64,000 nucleotides of DNA from Scytonematopsis contorta HA4267-MV1 (GCA_019359035.1 JAHHIC010000066.1:310001-374000), one strand, 5' to 3'. Positions 44,560 through 53,723 are shown, counted from the first letter of the stretch. A program made the numbers and translations. Notes: generated by a model from the sequence alone, not told the origin.

Positions 44560-44738
44560 CCTAAAATTGGGATGAAATCTGGAATTAAGTCGATGGGACT
44601 AAATGCATAGGCAACAACACTCGCAGCCAATAGTCTTCCATACCAAGGAGTTTTGGGGTCAATGCTTGCCAAATAAATAACATAAGTCTCTTTTTTAAGT
44701 TTCTTGCCCAGTTGCTTTAATGCCTGCATAGACTGCAT
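44487..44738 (-). pseudogene. YkvA-type (DUF1232) protein, C-terminus lost
   Basis: 83 residues: KTPWYGRLLAASVVAYAFSP, then IDLIPDFIPILGYLDDLII, the signature of DUF1232 membrane proteins. The usual amphipathic end after LGIWL is replaced by residues encoded opposite the lipoprotein linker. Family members are commonly longer. It may still be made, but the gene is joined tail-to-tail with a truncated neighbour. Confidence 0.7.
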
Positions 44739-44837
44739 AGTTTCGGGATTTTAATTTGGCAGTAACTAAGAATTTTCTAATTTCACTAATAGTATCAAAA
44801 TTAGCTTGCAATAACTCTCTGCATTTACAGCCTTTAT

Positions 44838-44890
44838 TGGGTTATCCGAAGCGGACGCTGCGTTAACGTGCCTCAACCCAACCTACAAAT
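44838..44890. repeat. Dispersed GGTTGGGTT...AACCCAAC repeat, short copy
   Basis: GGGTTATCCGAAGCGGACGC and CCTCAACCCAACCTAC. Member of the family at 7645, 32817, 39524 and 48236. Confidence 0.75.
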
Positions 44891-44921
44891 TCTCAAAACC
44901 TTCGCAGTATTGTAGTGGGAA

Positions 44922-45055
44922 GTCCTGTTTGTTGTCTTGTTTGCCCAGTGTAAAGTCTTGTTTATTGTTGTGTTTGTCTAGTGGAAAGTTTTGTTTATTG
45001 CTGTGTTTGTCTAGCGTAAAGTCTTATCTGTTGTCATGTTTGCCTAGTGGACAAT
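44922..45055. repeat. 33-bp degenerate tandem repeat, four copies
   Basis: AGTCTTGTTTATTG...GTGTTTGTCTAGTGG recurs every 33 bp with several substitutions, and a decayed fifth copy follows. The rest of 44739-45386 holds no gene. Confidence 0.8.
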
Positions 45056-45386
45056 ATTATGTGACGAGACATTTGTCTAGTGGAATATCTACTTGTAAAT
45101 GATAAATGTTTCGGCTGTATTTAATCATCATATTTATGATGAAATTAGCTGATTAATTAGACTAATTAACCAATTGACATTTTCGATAAGCTGGGATAAA
45201 AAGTTATTATCAGCCTTCAGATGAGAGCTAAAAAATAACGTATATCAATATTGTCAATCTAGAAAATAGATATGTAAAATATTGGATAAGTTAGTTCGTT
45301 TATCTCGAAATAGTTTTTATTTTTGGGCAAAAATTAAATATTTAAATCAGTATCAACATTTTAGAAAATCAGTTCATAATAACAAT

Positions 45387-46694
45387 ATGACACTTTATAT
45401 TTGTGCGGCTATTTTCATTGTTTTAGCAAGTGGTTGTATTGCATTTTATCAAAAGCTGTCAAAAACAAAGAGAGCATATCAAATAAGTTTACACCAGATA
45501 AAAGAATTGGAGATTAAATATGAAGGTATTGAATGTAGAAGAGAAGAGATTAAGAAGCTAGAGATGGTCATAAAAGAACTTGAAATAGAAACACAAGAAA
45601 AAGCTCAAAAAATAATACAGCTCCAAAAAAATATTTATAACCTGGAAAACGAAGAATTTATCAAATCATCTAATTTTTTTGAAATTGAACTTAGCCATGA
45701 TTTTCAGGGTAAAAAAGAATATAAAGAGAGTCTAACAAAAATCCAAAGGGAACGAAGAAAAATGTTTAATGACAGAAATACTATTGTTTACAATATTCCA
45801 CAGAATGCTCCTTATAAGGAAAAGTGGATAATTGAATTGATTGGTAAGCTAATGATTCGTTCTTTCAATAGTGACTGTGATGCTGCCATTGCAATAACCA
45901 AGCATAATAATTTCAAAAAAGTAGAAAAACTTATGAGAGACTCTTATAAACAGATACACGAAATATTAAATAGTCATCGTGATAAATTTCCATATAAATG
46001 CAAAATTGCAAAGGAATATTTAGAAATAAGAATCAAAGAATATAAGTTGATTTACCAATTTGAGAAACAAAATTATGATGAAAGGCAACACCAATATAAT
46101 ATCAAAGAAAAAATCAAGGAGAGTAAAAATTTTCCAGAAAAATTGAAAAAAATTGAACAAGACTTAGAAAAAGCAAAACTAGAATTAAAAGCAGCTACAA
46201 GTGAAGAGACAAAAATATCTTTAAGAAAAAAAGTAGAAGCAATAAAATCTCAATATAAAATTGCTAAAAATCAAGAAAAAGAAATGGAGTATTATGCAAA
46301 TATGACGAGGCCAGGATATGTATATATAACGTCAAATGTTGGTTCTTTTGGTACAAAAAAATTTTTTATTGGCGTTACATACAAAATTAATAAAGAAGAA
46401 ATATTGCGTAAGCTACAAGGTGATTGTGTTCCTTTTCCTTCAGACCTTCATGGAATGATTTTTTGCGAAGATGCTCCCAAATTTGCAGAGATGCTTTACC
46501 AAAAGTTAGATAGCAAGCGATGGAATAAAATCAACGTTAACAAACATTTTTTTGCCACCTCGATACAAGAAATTGAAAAAGCTGCAAGACAAGTTCAAAA
46601 AGAGATAGGAAGTAAGAAATCAAAAATAGATTTCATAAAAACTGCAGAAGCTGCCGAATATAATCAATCGCTAGCAGAAAGTCGCAAAAAATAG
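45387..46694 (+). CDS. Membrane-anchored coiled-coil GIY-YIG (T5orf172) nuclease-domain protein
   Basis: A 435-residue protein: an N-terminal membrane helix (LYICAAIFIVLASGCIAFY), long Lys/Glu coiled coils, a middle domain like DUF4041 (NTIVYNIPQNAPYKEKWIIE, SFNSDCDAAIAI) and a C-terminal T5orf172/GIY-YIG domain (GYVYITSNVGSFG, FFIGVTYKI, HGMIFCEDAPKFAEMLYQKL, NKHFF). DUF4041 plus T5orf172 proteins occur in phages and bacteria; their role is not settled. The gene is richer in A and in AAA/AAT codons than its neighbours, which suggests recent transfer. ATG 45387 is chosen over TTG 45282. Confidence 0.8.
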   Translation: MTLYICAAIFIVLASGCIAFYQKLSKTKRAYQISLHQIKELEIKYEGIECRREEIKKLEMVIKELEIETQEKAQKIIQLQKNIYNLENEEFIKSSNFFEIELSHDFQGKKEYKESLTKIQRERRKMFNDRNTIVYNIPQNAPYKEKWIIELIGKLMIRSFNSDCDAAIAITKHNNFKKVEKLMRDSYKQIHEILNSHRDKFPYKCKIAKEYLEIRIKEYKLIYQFEKQNYDERQHQYNIKEKIKESKNFPEKLKKIEQDLEKAKLELKAATSEETKISLRKKVEAIKSQYKIAKNQEKEMEYYANMTRPGYVYITSNVGSFGTKKFFIGVTYKINKEEILRKLQGDCVPFPSDLHGMIFCEDAPKFAEMLYQKLDSKRWNKINVNKHFFATSIQEIEKAARQVQKEIGSKKSKIDFIKTAEAAEYNQSLAESRKK

Positions 46695-46800
46695 TTGATT
46701 ACTTATTGGTGACTTATTTGATGTCACAAAAGTATCCCCCCTCTCCCCTTGTTTGCTAAACTTATGCTAGTCAAAGCTTAAATAACTATGCTCCCCGATA

Positions 46801-48198
46801 ATGAATACTTTTACCTTGCTCCGTAGTTTAAGAAACCCGGTATTTGCTAGACTTTACACGGCTCAAACCACAAGTCTTTTGGGTGATGCACTAACTTGGG
46901 TGGGTTTAGCTTTGGTAGCTTTTGAATTGGCTGGAGAAGATTCCGCAGTTGTACTTTCAGGCGCTTTAACTTTGCGTGTCACAGCGTTTGTGTTGCTTGC
47001 ACCTCTAGCAGGTGCTATTGCTGACCGCTTTGACCGCAAAAAAATCATGGTAGTAACTCACCTTAGCCGTATGACAATTGTGGGATTGCTACCTTTTGTC
47101 ACCCAGATATGGCAAATATATACCTTAATATTTGCGCTGAATATTTTTAACGCCTTTTTTACACCAACTTATCAAGCAACGATTCCCTTGGTGACGGGAG
47201 AAAATGATTACGCACAAGCAATCGCCTTATCTAGCGCCACCTATCAACTACTTGGAGTTCTTGGCCCTGGTATTGCTGGAAGTGTTGCAGCTTTAATTGG
47301 TGCGAGACAGGTTTTCTTTTTGGATGCGCTGAGTTTTATGATTGCGGCAGTATTAATTTTTATGCTACCTGGTCAACTAAGAGTTGAATCAAAGCAACAG
47401 TCATTAAGTACGCGAGGTAGAACTTGGCGCGATATCAAAAACGGTACAACTAGCTTATTTAATGATGTTTACATACGCTATGCACTCTTTATGCAGTTAG
47501 TTGCATCCATAGCTGGAGCACAGATTTTGGTTAATACTGTTGGCTACGTCCAAGGGGTTTTGAAACTAGGAAATGTCCAATATGGTTGGGTTATGGCTGC
47601 TTTTGGGATTGGGGCGACTATGAGTGCTGTGGTTGTTGGGACTGCTGGACAACGCTTTGCTCGAACAACTCTTGTGTTATTTGGTGCAGGACTTATCACC
47701 CTTGCTTTGCTGCCTGCAAATTACGCAAATCTAGCAGTTTTAATGATTTTATGGTTGTTGGCGGGAATGGGTCAAAATTTGGTCAACTTACCGACACAAA
47801 CCTTAATAGCAGACCGCATTCCTACTGATGCTCAAGGACGAGTTTACGGTGCTCATTTTGCCTGGAGTCATTTGTGGTGGGTAATATCTTACCCTTTGGC
47901 TGGTTGGTTGGGAAGTCATTTTCCGGAAGTTGAGTTTTTCTATGGTGCTTTGATAGGTTTAGCTTTGCTGGTAGTAGTGCAAATTACAATTTATCCAGGT
48001 CTTCACGAACATACACACGAGCATGAACACGAACATTATCCACTTTTGCACGAACACGAGCATATTCATGACGAGCATCATCAACACGAACATGATGAGG
48101 GTATATTGTTAGTTGAACCTCATATCCACGTTCACAAACACGCTCTGATTTCTCACAGCCATCCCCACTATCACCATGATATTCATCATCATCACTAA
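46801..48198 (+). CDS. MFS exporter with histidine-rich tail, NreB/NrsD-like
   Basis: A 465-residue 12-helix MFS protein (GALTLRVTAFVLLAPLAGAI, ADRFDRKKIMVVTHLSRM). The last 65 residues hold about 30 histidines (HEHTHEHEHEHY ... HPHYHHDIHHHH), as in the nickel-resistance permeases NreB and NrsD. Export of Ni2+ (perhaps Co2+ or Zn2+) is the likely role. No nrsR/nrsS-like regulators are adjacent. Confidence 0.85.
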   Translation: MNTFTLLRSLRNPVFARLYTAQTTSLLGDALTWVGLALVAFELAGEDSAVVLSGALTLRVTAFVLLAPLAGAIADRFDRKKIMVVTHLSRMTIVGLLPFVTQIWQIYTLIFALNIFNAFFTPTYQATIPLVTGENDYAQAIALSSATYQLLGVLGPGIAGSVAALIGARQVFFLDALSFMIAAVLIFMLPGQLRVESKQQSLSTRGRTWRDIKNGTTSLFNDVYIRYALFMQLVASIAGAQILVNTVGYVQGVLKLGNVQYGWVMAAFGIGATMSAVVVGTAGQRFARTTLVLFGAGLITLALLPANYANLAVLMILWLLAGMGQNLVNLPTQTLIADRIPTDAQGRVYGAHFAWSHLWWVISYPLAGWLGSHFPEVEFFYGALIGLALLVVVQITIYPGLHEHTHEHEHEHYPLLHEHEHIHDEHHQHEHDEGILLVEPHIHVHKHALISHSHPHYHHDIHHHH

Positions 48199-48235
48199 CA
48201 CTTGATATATACAGTTGCTATTTCGTAGTTGTAGC

Positions 48236-48366
48236 GGACTTTGTTGGGTTATGCCGAAGCGGCACGCTACGCGAACGCAAAGCCTCAACCCAACCTAGAA
48301 AATCTCTTAACCGAGCAGTATTGGCTCGCTACCGACAACAAACGAGCAAGATGCTCGCACTACAAT
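48236..48366. repeat. Dispersed GGGTTATGCC...AACCCAACC repeat and GCGAGCATCTTGCTCGC-type repeat
   Basis: GTTGGGTTATGCCGAAGCGG is followed by CCTCAACCCAACC, then GGCTCGCTACCGA...ACGAGCAAGATGCTCGCAC. The second is the unit that forms the array at 63415. 48367-48630 shows no gene. Confidence 0.8.
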
Positions 48367-48630
48367 AAGTGATTGGATATTTTTTTATTTGGAAGTTTCT
48401 TAAAGAATTTTTAGCAACCAACTTGCCGCAGCAGATGATGCTGGCAGGATTCACTTTTCGATAATTATTGCACTTTGTAAATATTACGAAATGTTATTTT
48501 TTAATATTTAAAAAATAAAAAACATTAGTCAACTAAAAATTCACTCGTAGTATAAGTAATAGCAGTTTCTTACTTAATTACTTCAGGAATTCATAAATAG
48601 TATAGATAGAGATATTTGAGAAAAATTATT

Positions 48631-49047
48631 ATGTCAGCAATCCAACCCCCAAATCAAGCTCATCAGCTACCTCCACAAGAAATTCTCATGCAAATGATAA
48701 CCAGTGCCTGGGTAAGCCAATCAATTTATGTGGCTGCGAAAGTGGGAGTAGCTGATTTACTGAAAGATGGCAGCAAAAGTGCATCAGAGCTAGCAAAATC
48801 TCTAAATGTAAATGCTGATGCTATAATAGATAATGGCAAACTTTTGGTTATTGAGACCGTTATTCCAGGTGCTAACCAACCCTCTATAGGCAAATTCCTA
48901 GACATTGAAATGCTATTGATGACTAGCGGTGGACGGGAAAGAACAGCGGAAGAATTTCAAGAACTCTTTGCTAAAGGGGGATTTGAATTAACGAATATCA
49001 TCCCCACCCCATCACCAATCAGCATTATTGAAGGGATTAAAAAATAA
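48631..49047 (+). pseudogene. O-methyltransferase with internal deletion
   Basis: 138 residues in one frame. The first part (PPQEILMQMITSAWVSQSIY, VAAKVGVADLLKDGSKSASE) is the dimerisation region of CrtF/hydroxyneurosporene-type O-methyltransferases. It jumps at AAIIDNGK-like sequence (DADAIIDNGKLLVIETVIPG) to the C-terminal part (MLLMTSGGRERTAEEFQELF, GGFELTNIIPT). The about 200-residue middle with the SAM-binding GxGxG motif is absent, so it cannot methylate. The deletion kept the frame. Confidence 0.75.
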
Positions 49048-49112
49048 CGGATGCAAACTGCGGCTGTTAAGATTTAAATCAAAATAGAAAAGGTGAGCAA
49101 GCTAGGCTAAAC

Positions 49113-49379
49113 ATGAGTATTACATTAACATCAGAGCAAGAAAAAATAGTTCAAGATTTGCTTGCGACAGGCAAATTTAACACTATAGGCGATGTCATTC
49201 AAGCCGCTTTGCATCTGCTTGAACAAGAGAGCTATTCGTATCAAGTATGGGTTGAGGAAACCAAAGAAAAGCTTGATGAAGGCATCGCATCACTTGAGCG
49301 AGGTGAAGGAATTGATGGTGAGACCTTTGTGAATCAACTCTTAACAGATTTGCAACAGGTGAAAGAGTCTCAAAAATGA
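49113..49379 (+). CDS. parD: ParD-type antitoxin
   Basis: 88 residues with a ribbon-helix-helix start (SITLTSEQEKIVQDLLATGK, TIGDVIQAALHLLEQE) and an acidic tail that would wrap the toxin. It overlaps parE by four bases and should autoregulate the pair. Confidence 0.88.
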   Translation: MSITLTSEQEKIVQDLLATGKFNTIGDVIQAALHLLEQESYSYQVWVEETKEKLDEGIASLERGEGIDGETFVNQLLTDLQQVKESQK

Positions 49380-49678
49380 GCCAATATATTATTTCACTAC
49401 CAGCTTCCCGTGATTTACGGGACATCTCTGAATATTTCGCACAAGAAAATGTAGAAGCTGGTGAGCGTTTGCTACGAGAATTTAACCACAAGTGCAAACA
49501 ACTCGCTAATTTTCCCAGTATAGGACGAAAGGATGAAAACCTCCGTCCAGACTTGCGAGGAATTCCACTTGGTGGGTATATCATTTTCTATCAAATTACC
49601 GATGATGGTATCGAAATTGTCAGAGTTGTCAGTGGTAGACGTGATTTGAAATCGATATTCGGAAATCAAGAAGAATAA
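49376..49678 (+). CDS. parE: ParE-type toxin
   Basis: A 100-residue RelE/ParE-fold toxin: SLPASRDLRDISEYFAQENV, NFPSIGRKDENLRPDLRGIP, YIIFYQITDDGIEIVRVVSG and RRDL. Length is normal. ParE members usually poison DNA gyrase; the target here is inferred from family. Confidence 0.88.
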   Translation: MSQYIISLPASRDLRDISEYFAQENVEAGERLLREFNHKCKQLANFPSIGRKDENLRPDLRGIPLGGYIIFYQITDDGIEIVRVVSGRRDLKSIFGNQEE

Positions 49679-49739
49679 ATCGGAAAATGTTTTCTTAATG
49701 CTTAAGCAATTACAGACTGAGGCTGATTTGTCTCAATAG

Positions 49740-49832
49740 TTGGTGGAGATGGGTGTAGCAAAGGAAGACATTATTTTGGGTTTGCATCCACCCTATAAGC
49801 GTCCTTATACAGGGTATGGAGTTTCTTTATGA
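49740..49832 (+). pseudogene. xisI remnant (C-terminal end)
   Basis: Open codons read LVEMGVAKEDIILGLHPPYK, then RPYTGYGVSL and a stop, the conserved ending of XisI (fdxN element excision controlling factor) family proteins. An in-frame TAG lies immediately upstream and no start exists. No xisH is adjacent. Confidence 0.65.
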
Positions 49833-49958
49833 ATTTCTAGTTCAAATTTAGAAAAAATTACTAACTGCTTTAATAGTAATTCTACTGGGGTAAAAGCATA
49901 AACTGTATTACGTAATCGACACAAAAGAGGATTTTGTGCATGTTCTATTTTTCCAGAC
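49805..49958 (-). pseudogene. Gene remnant of unknown family, overlapping the xisI fragment
   Basis: On the minus strand GKIEHAQNPLLCRLRNTVYA, FTPVELLLKQLVIFSKFELE and IHKETPYPV precede a stop at 49805-49807. It is open for 50 codons and has a stop upstream. The composition looks protein-like but I cannot name the family. It overlaps the xisI fragment on the other strand, so one of the two may be chance. Confidence 0.3.
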
Positions 49959-50080
49959 TGACGTCAAAATTTTATCTTAGAGACTTACAAAAAATAATGG
50001 GATATTTTTAAATTTGCAAGTCCCTTATTTTCATAGTGACCAGAACCACAATCTTAAAATTCAATAAAATTCAACAGTTA

Positions 50081-50104
50081 AGAGACGTTACATGTAACGT
50101 CTCT
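50081..50104. repeat. GTAGAGAC-family palindrome, 24 bp, downstream of acsF
   Basis: AGAGACGTTACA and its exact complement, followed by ACA. Same inner sequence as the copy inside the copper ATPase. Here it may double as a terminator for acsF. Confidence 0.88.
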
Positions 50105-50122
50105 ACAGGGTTATCAGAAATA

Positions 50123-51199
50123 TTAACGCACTTCGGAGCGCAATATTTCCGCATCAACGGGTGGAATCAAAAACAACCGAAGCATTTGCCATAGTATTGC
50201 AATAAAATGCGGTATCCTACGAAACATTTTAACGAATTTCGGGCATTTACTATTAGCCATCGCAGCCATTTTGAGATTAGAGTCAGAGCACTTCATCACC
50301 CGTCCAAAAAATTCTGGATGATTAGTATCTAAAATCACAGGAAAAGCTTTAGCCGCAGTCTCATTAGTCTTTTTAATTACTTTCGTGTTGTACTCAAACG
50401 GGTCAATACCAATTGCGTAATAAAAATCTCCTCGTTCAATTACCGTCAAAGTGTGAGTCACAAACACCGTCAACAAAAAGAAGCGAACCCACAACCGCGC
50501 TTTCCAGTTATCCCATAATTCTGGTTGTGAACGTAGTAGCGCATCAAAGAAATCACCATGTCGGTTTTCGTCCTGACACCAACTATCGAAATAGCGGAAC
50601 AGCGGATAAAATTGCAGTTCGGGGTGTTTTTCCAAGTGACGATACATTAATATGTAACGCCAGTAACCAATTTTCTCCGACAGATAAACTGTGTAAATAA
50701 TCCATTCTGGGGGGAAAAACGTGTAAGTTCGGTTTTTAGTTAGGAAATTCAAATCAAGTGATAGACTAAAGTCCGCCATAGCTTTATTCAAAAATCCAGC
50801 GTGACGTGCTTCATCTCGTGCCATATAGCTAAAAGCTTCAGCAAGCAAAGGATTTCTATCTTTAAGTTTTCTAGACAACTCTTTAAACAATAGAAAACCA
50901 GAAAATTCCGAAGTGCAAGAACGTTCTAAAAAGTCAACAAAAACCAGACGCTTCTGTTTATCTAAATTTTTCCAAGACTGCTGAAAATTATCATCCCGCA
51001 CGAAATGATGACGGTTATAATCAGCTTTTAGCTCCGCCACTATCGCTTTTAATTCTTCGTCATTCGCCGACAAATCCATGGATGCTACAGCGTCAAAGTC
51101 GGTAATGTAAAAGCGGGGTGTTAATAATGTTTCCTTGACAGGTGCTTTCACACCCGGCTTGAGTAATTCAGGTTGTGCAGTGTATTCAGAGGTAACCAT
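50123..51199 (-). CDS. acsF: Mg-protoporphyrin IX monomethyl ester (oxidative) cyclase
   Basis: A diiron enzyme forming ring E of chlorophyll, 358 residues. The diiron ligand motifs appear as RSCTSEFSGFLLF, ARDEARHAGF and CQDENRHGDFF. Cyanobacteria usually have two paralogues; the one beside heme oxygenase and hemN (chlA-II in Synechocystis) is induced at low oxygen, so this is probably the micro-oxic form. It is divergent from the rest of the cluster across about 615 bases. Confidence 0.93.
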   Translation of the reverse strand: MVTSEYTAQPELLKPGVKAPVKETLLTPRFYITDFDAVASMDLSANDEELKAIVAELKADYNRHHFVRDDNFQQSWKNLDKQKRLVFVDFLERSCTSEFSGFLLFKELSRKLKDRNPLLAEAFSYMARDEARHAGFLNKAMADFSLSLDLNFLTKNRTYTFFPPEWIIYTVYLSEKIGYWRYILMYRHLEKHPELQFYPLFRYFDSWCQDENRHGDFFDALLRSQPELWDNWKARLWVRFFLLTVFVTHTLTVIERGDFYYAIGIDPFEYNTKVIKKTNETAAKAFPVILDTNHPEFFGRVMKCSDSNLKMAAMANSKCPKFVKMFRRIPHFIAILWQMLRLFLIPPVDAEILRSEVR

Positions 51200-51814
51200 G
51201 CGAGTATCAGTAATAATTTTGTCTCTAACAAATTTAGGATTTACGCATGATTTAATACAAAGACGCCTTATATTTTTGGCGAGATTCCCTTTTCTTAGCT
51301 TAATTTAATTATTTAGCATCAGAACCATTATTTTAGCCTAAAACATCAGACAAATGCTCCGTAACTTTACTCTCTTAACAGAAAAATTTTCTATTACTGA
51401 TATTTTTTTTACTATATCCTTTCTTGCTAAATGTCTATTTACAGACATATTGAATTCACCAAACCCAGTTATTTCACTGAGATATATTATTTTTGCAGGA
51501 GTGCGATCGCCGCAATATAGATTTATTGAAATCTATGTATAACAAGGCTTTGGAGAAGAATCCAGTCAAAGTACTCCCTTATTAGCTTGGAGCTACTACA
51601 CCCACAGTATTTTTACCAAGTTAATTAGTACCTTTATTTAGTCCTTTAGTTTATTTGTGCTTGCGACCTTCTTTAAATATACAGTCGAAAGTGTCGGTTC
51701 AAAGTCCCTGCGATATCAACCCTAAAAGATTTGAAGCATAAATTTTTGAGAAATGTTAGCCAAGTATGGCAAATGGGAATGATATAGATAGATTTCTCTT
51801 AGTTATGCTAACGT
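51200..51814. other. Intergenic region between acsF and the LURP-one-like gene
   Basis: 615 bases with no convincing gene; a 62-codon plus-strand frame (51354-51542) lacks support. The promoters of both directions, and any ChlR-type activator site, should be here, but I cannot place them. One HIP1 octamer GCGATCGC is at 51503-51510. Confidence 0.5.
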
Positions 51815-52390
51815 ATGCATTATCCTCTGCAAATAAATTTTGATTTGTCAAATTCTGGATTATCTGTTGTTGATAATCGCGATAATTTACAGTTTTACGT
51901 TAAACAAGAATTTGCTCAACACCAAGAAGCAATTATAATTTTTGCCGATACGGCGTGTACTCGACCCCTATATTATATTAAAACAGAGCAAGCAACGAAT
52001 TCTTCTTTACGCTTTGATTTTACAGATGAAAATGGGGTTTCCATTGGTGCAGTTGAACGTAACAAATCGTTGTGGAAACCACATTACTACGTTTTTGACA
52101 GCGAAACCATAAATTTTACGATTCAAGGGAATAATACTTGGCAACAACTTGCTGGCAGCCTGTTTACAGAAATTCCATTAATTGGGACGTTGAGAGGGTT
52201 TGTTTTTTATCCAACTTATTTAGTGATAAACGCTAATGGTTCGGTTATTATGCGATTAGAGAGAGAGCCTTCGTTCTTTTTACGACAATATACCATCAGA
52301 GTATTCGATAAATTAAGCGAGCAAGAAGAAACACAAGTCCTGCTAAGTCTATTAAAAATGCTATTTGTAGAAAAAAGTCGTGGTTTTTAA
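51815..52390 (+). CDS. LURP-one/scramblase-like protein
   Basis: 191 residues with a tubby/LURP-one-like beta-barrel pattern: LQFYVKQEFAQHQEAIIIFA, YYIKTEQATNSSLRFDFTDE, GVSIGAVERNKSLWKPHYYV, SVIMRLEREPSFFLRQYTIR. No signal peptide or catalytic motif. It may bind lipid or a cofactor; function unknown. It sits within the low-oxygen tetrapyrrole region in the direction of heme oxygenase, but 620 bases separate them. Confidence 0.65.
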   Translation: MHYPLQINFDLSNSGLSVVDNRDNLQFYVKQEFAQHQEAIIIFADTACTRPLYYIKTEQATNSSLRFDFTDENGVSIGAVERNKSLWKPHYYVFDSETINFTIQGNNTWQQLAGSLFTEIPLIGTLRGFVFYPTYLVINANGSVIMRLEREPSFFLRQYTIRVFDKLSEQEETQVLLSLLKMLFVEKSRGF

Positions 52391-52436
52391 CACCCCGCTT
52401 TATCTATAAAAATTTGATAACCATATTATCACGCTA

Positions 52437-52601
52437 TCAACCTTCTTTTATCATCCAAACTAAAAACCCCAAAATTTGTTCGATAGGAGGTAAGGGGTAA
52501 TCATTGAAATCTATTGTTACGACTTGTGCTTCTAGTTTTAGAAATCGCCATTGCGTACCACTTGTGACGCAGCCATAAACAACTTTTATCGGCAGGTAAA
52601 A
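52437..52601 (-). pseudogene. Remnant of a cyanobacterial conserved hypothetical protein
   Basis: Minus-strand codons read VVYGCVTSGTQWRFLKLEAQ, VVTIDFNDYPLPPIEQILGF and LVWMIKEG, then a stop. This matches the ending of a hypothetical family common in cyanobacteria (GVVTTGTNWKFLKLEG-type). The upstream part is lost at an in-frame stop. Confidence 0.5.
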
Positions 52602-52760
52602 CTAAGTGAAGAAGAGTACCAACTTGCACAGTTAGCTTATGCGGAAAGATTAGCTATTGTTTGCACTGGAGATTTAATTAAAAAGAATGAAATATTTATA
52701 CTATCAAAAGTTAGTAAATTTGCCTTGTATGATAATAAACAAAAGCAAGTGAAAATTTAA
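52551..52760 (+). CDS. Small open frame, doubtful
   Basis: 69 codons; the stretch LSEEEYQLAQLAYAERLAIV, then CTGDLIKKNEIFILSKVSKF, looks protein-like, but the first 15 residues are antisense to the remnant at 52437-52601. It is probably the 3' part of another broken gene. I recognise no family. 52761-53009 holds nothing else. Confidence 0.3.
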   Translation: MRTTCDAAINNFYRQVKLSEEEYQLAQLAYAERLAIVCTGDLIKKNEIFILSKVSKFALYDNKQKQVKI

Positions 52761-53009
52761 TATAGGAATAGCTTGATATTACTTGCTTTGTTAAGAAATT
52801 TGAATAGAGCTATAGCCACACTACGATTAGTAGTTAAATAATTGTGGTGCAAATCTACATCGCTGAGCAGAACGAGGGGAAAACCAGTCTTTAGAATAGA
52901 AATAGGGAAGTTCTGCAATTATCGTTAAAGCCGAATCTTGTAAATGCTGCGTAAGTCCAACAAAAAAACCACCCCTTAAAAAACAAGTAAGAAAATTAGG
53001 GACTAACTA

Positions 53010-53723
53010 ATGAGCAGCAATTTAGCCGTTAAACTGCGTACAGGAACACAAAAAGCCCACACCGCAGCAGAGAATGTGGGATTTGTAAAATGTTTCCTTA
53101 AAGGAGTCGTTACCAAAGACAGCTTCGCAAAAGCTTTGAGTAACTTGTATTTCGTCTACAGCGAAATGGAAACTGCATTACAACGTCATCAAGGACACTC
53201 CGTGGTGAGTAAAATGTATTTCTCCGAACTCAACCGCAAAGGCAGTTTAGAAAAAGACTTAGAATATTACTATGGTAGCGACTGGCAAAAATTAATTACA
53301 CCTTCACCTGCAACCCAAGCATACATTTACCGCATTCAGGAAATATCCAACAATGCACCAGAGTTATTAATTGCACATGCTTACACACGTTACATGGGTG
53401 ATTTATCTGGTGGACAAATGTTTGCCAAAATCGCGCAAACAGCTTTGAAACTAGAAGGAAATCAAGGGATTTCTTTTTATCATTTTGAGCAAATACCAGA
53501 CAAAAAAGCATTCAAAGATAAATATCGTCAAGCATTAGACTCCGTATCAATAGACGAAGCGACTGAAGACAGAATAGTAGCGGAAGCAAACAATGCTTTC
53601 CGTTTAAATATGCAAGCAGCTCAAGAATTAGATAGCAGCTTAATTCAATCAATCGGTGAATCTACGTTTAAGGCATTAACCAGCACCCAAACTCCTGGAA
53701 GTACGGAATTAGCTCACACTTGA
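53010..53723 (+). CDS. Heme oxygenase
   Basis: A 237-residue enzyme that opens heme to biliverdin IX-alpha, CO and Fe2+, the first step to phycobilins. The proximal-ligand region LRTGTQKAHTAAENVGFVK and the distal helix signature LIAHAYTRYMGDLSGGQMFA are intact. Its place beside acsF and hemN suggests the low-oxygen isoform (ho2). A STRR-bearing gap of 168 bases separates it from hemN. Confidence 0.95.
   Translation: MSSNLAVKLRTGTQKAHTAAENVGFVKCFLKGVVTKDSFAKALSNLYFVYSEMETALQRHQGHSVVSKMYFSELNRKGSLEKDLEYYYGSDWQKLITPSPATQAYIYRIQEISNNAPELLIAHAYTRYMGDLSGGQMFAKIAQTALKLEGNQGISFYHFEQIPDKKAFKDKYRQALDSVSIDEATEDRIVAEANNAFRLNMQAAQELDSSLIQSIGESTFKALTSTQTPGSTELAHT

Noticed and set aside
51354-51542. 62-codon open frame between acsF and the LURP-one-like gene
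   Set aside because: AT-rich, no recognisable similarity, no ribosome site, and it covers a likely promoter region.
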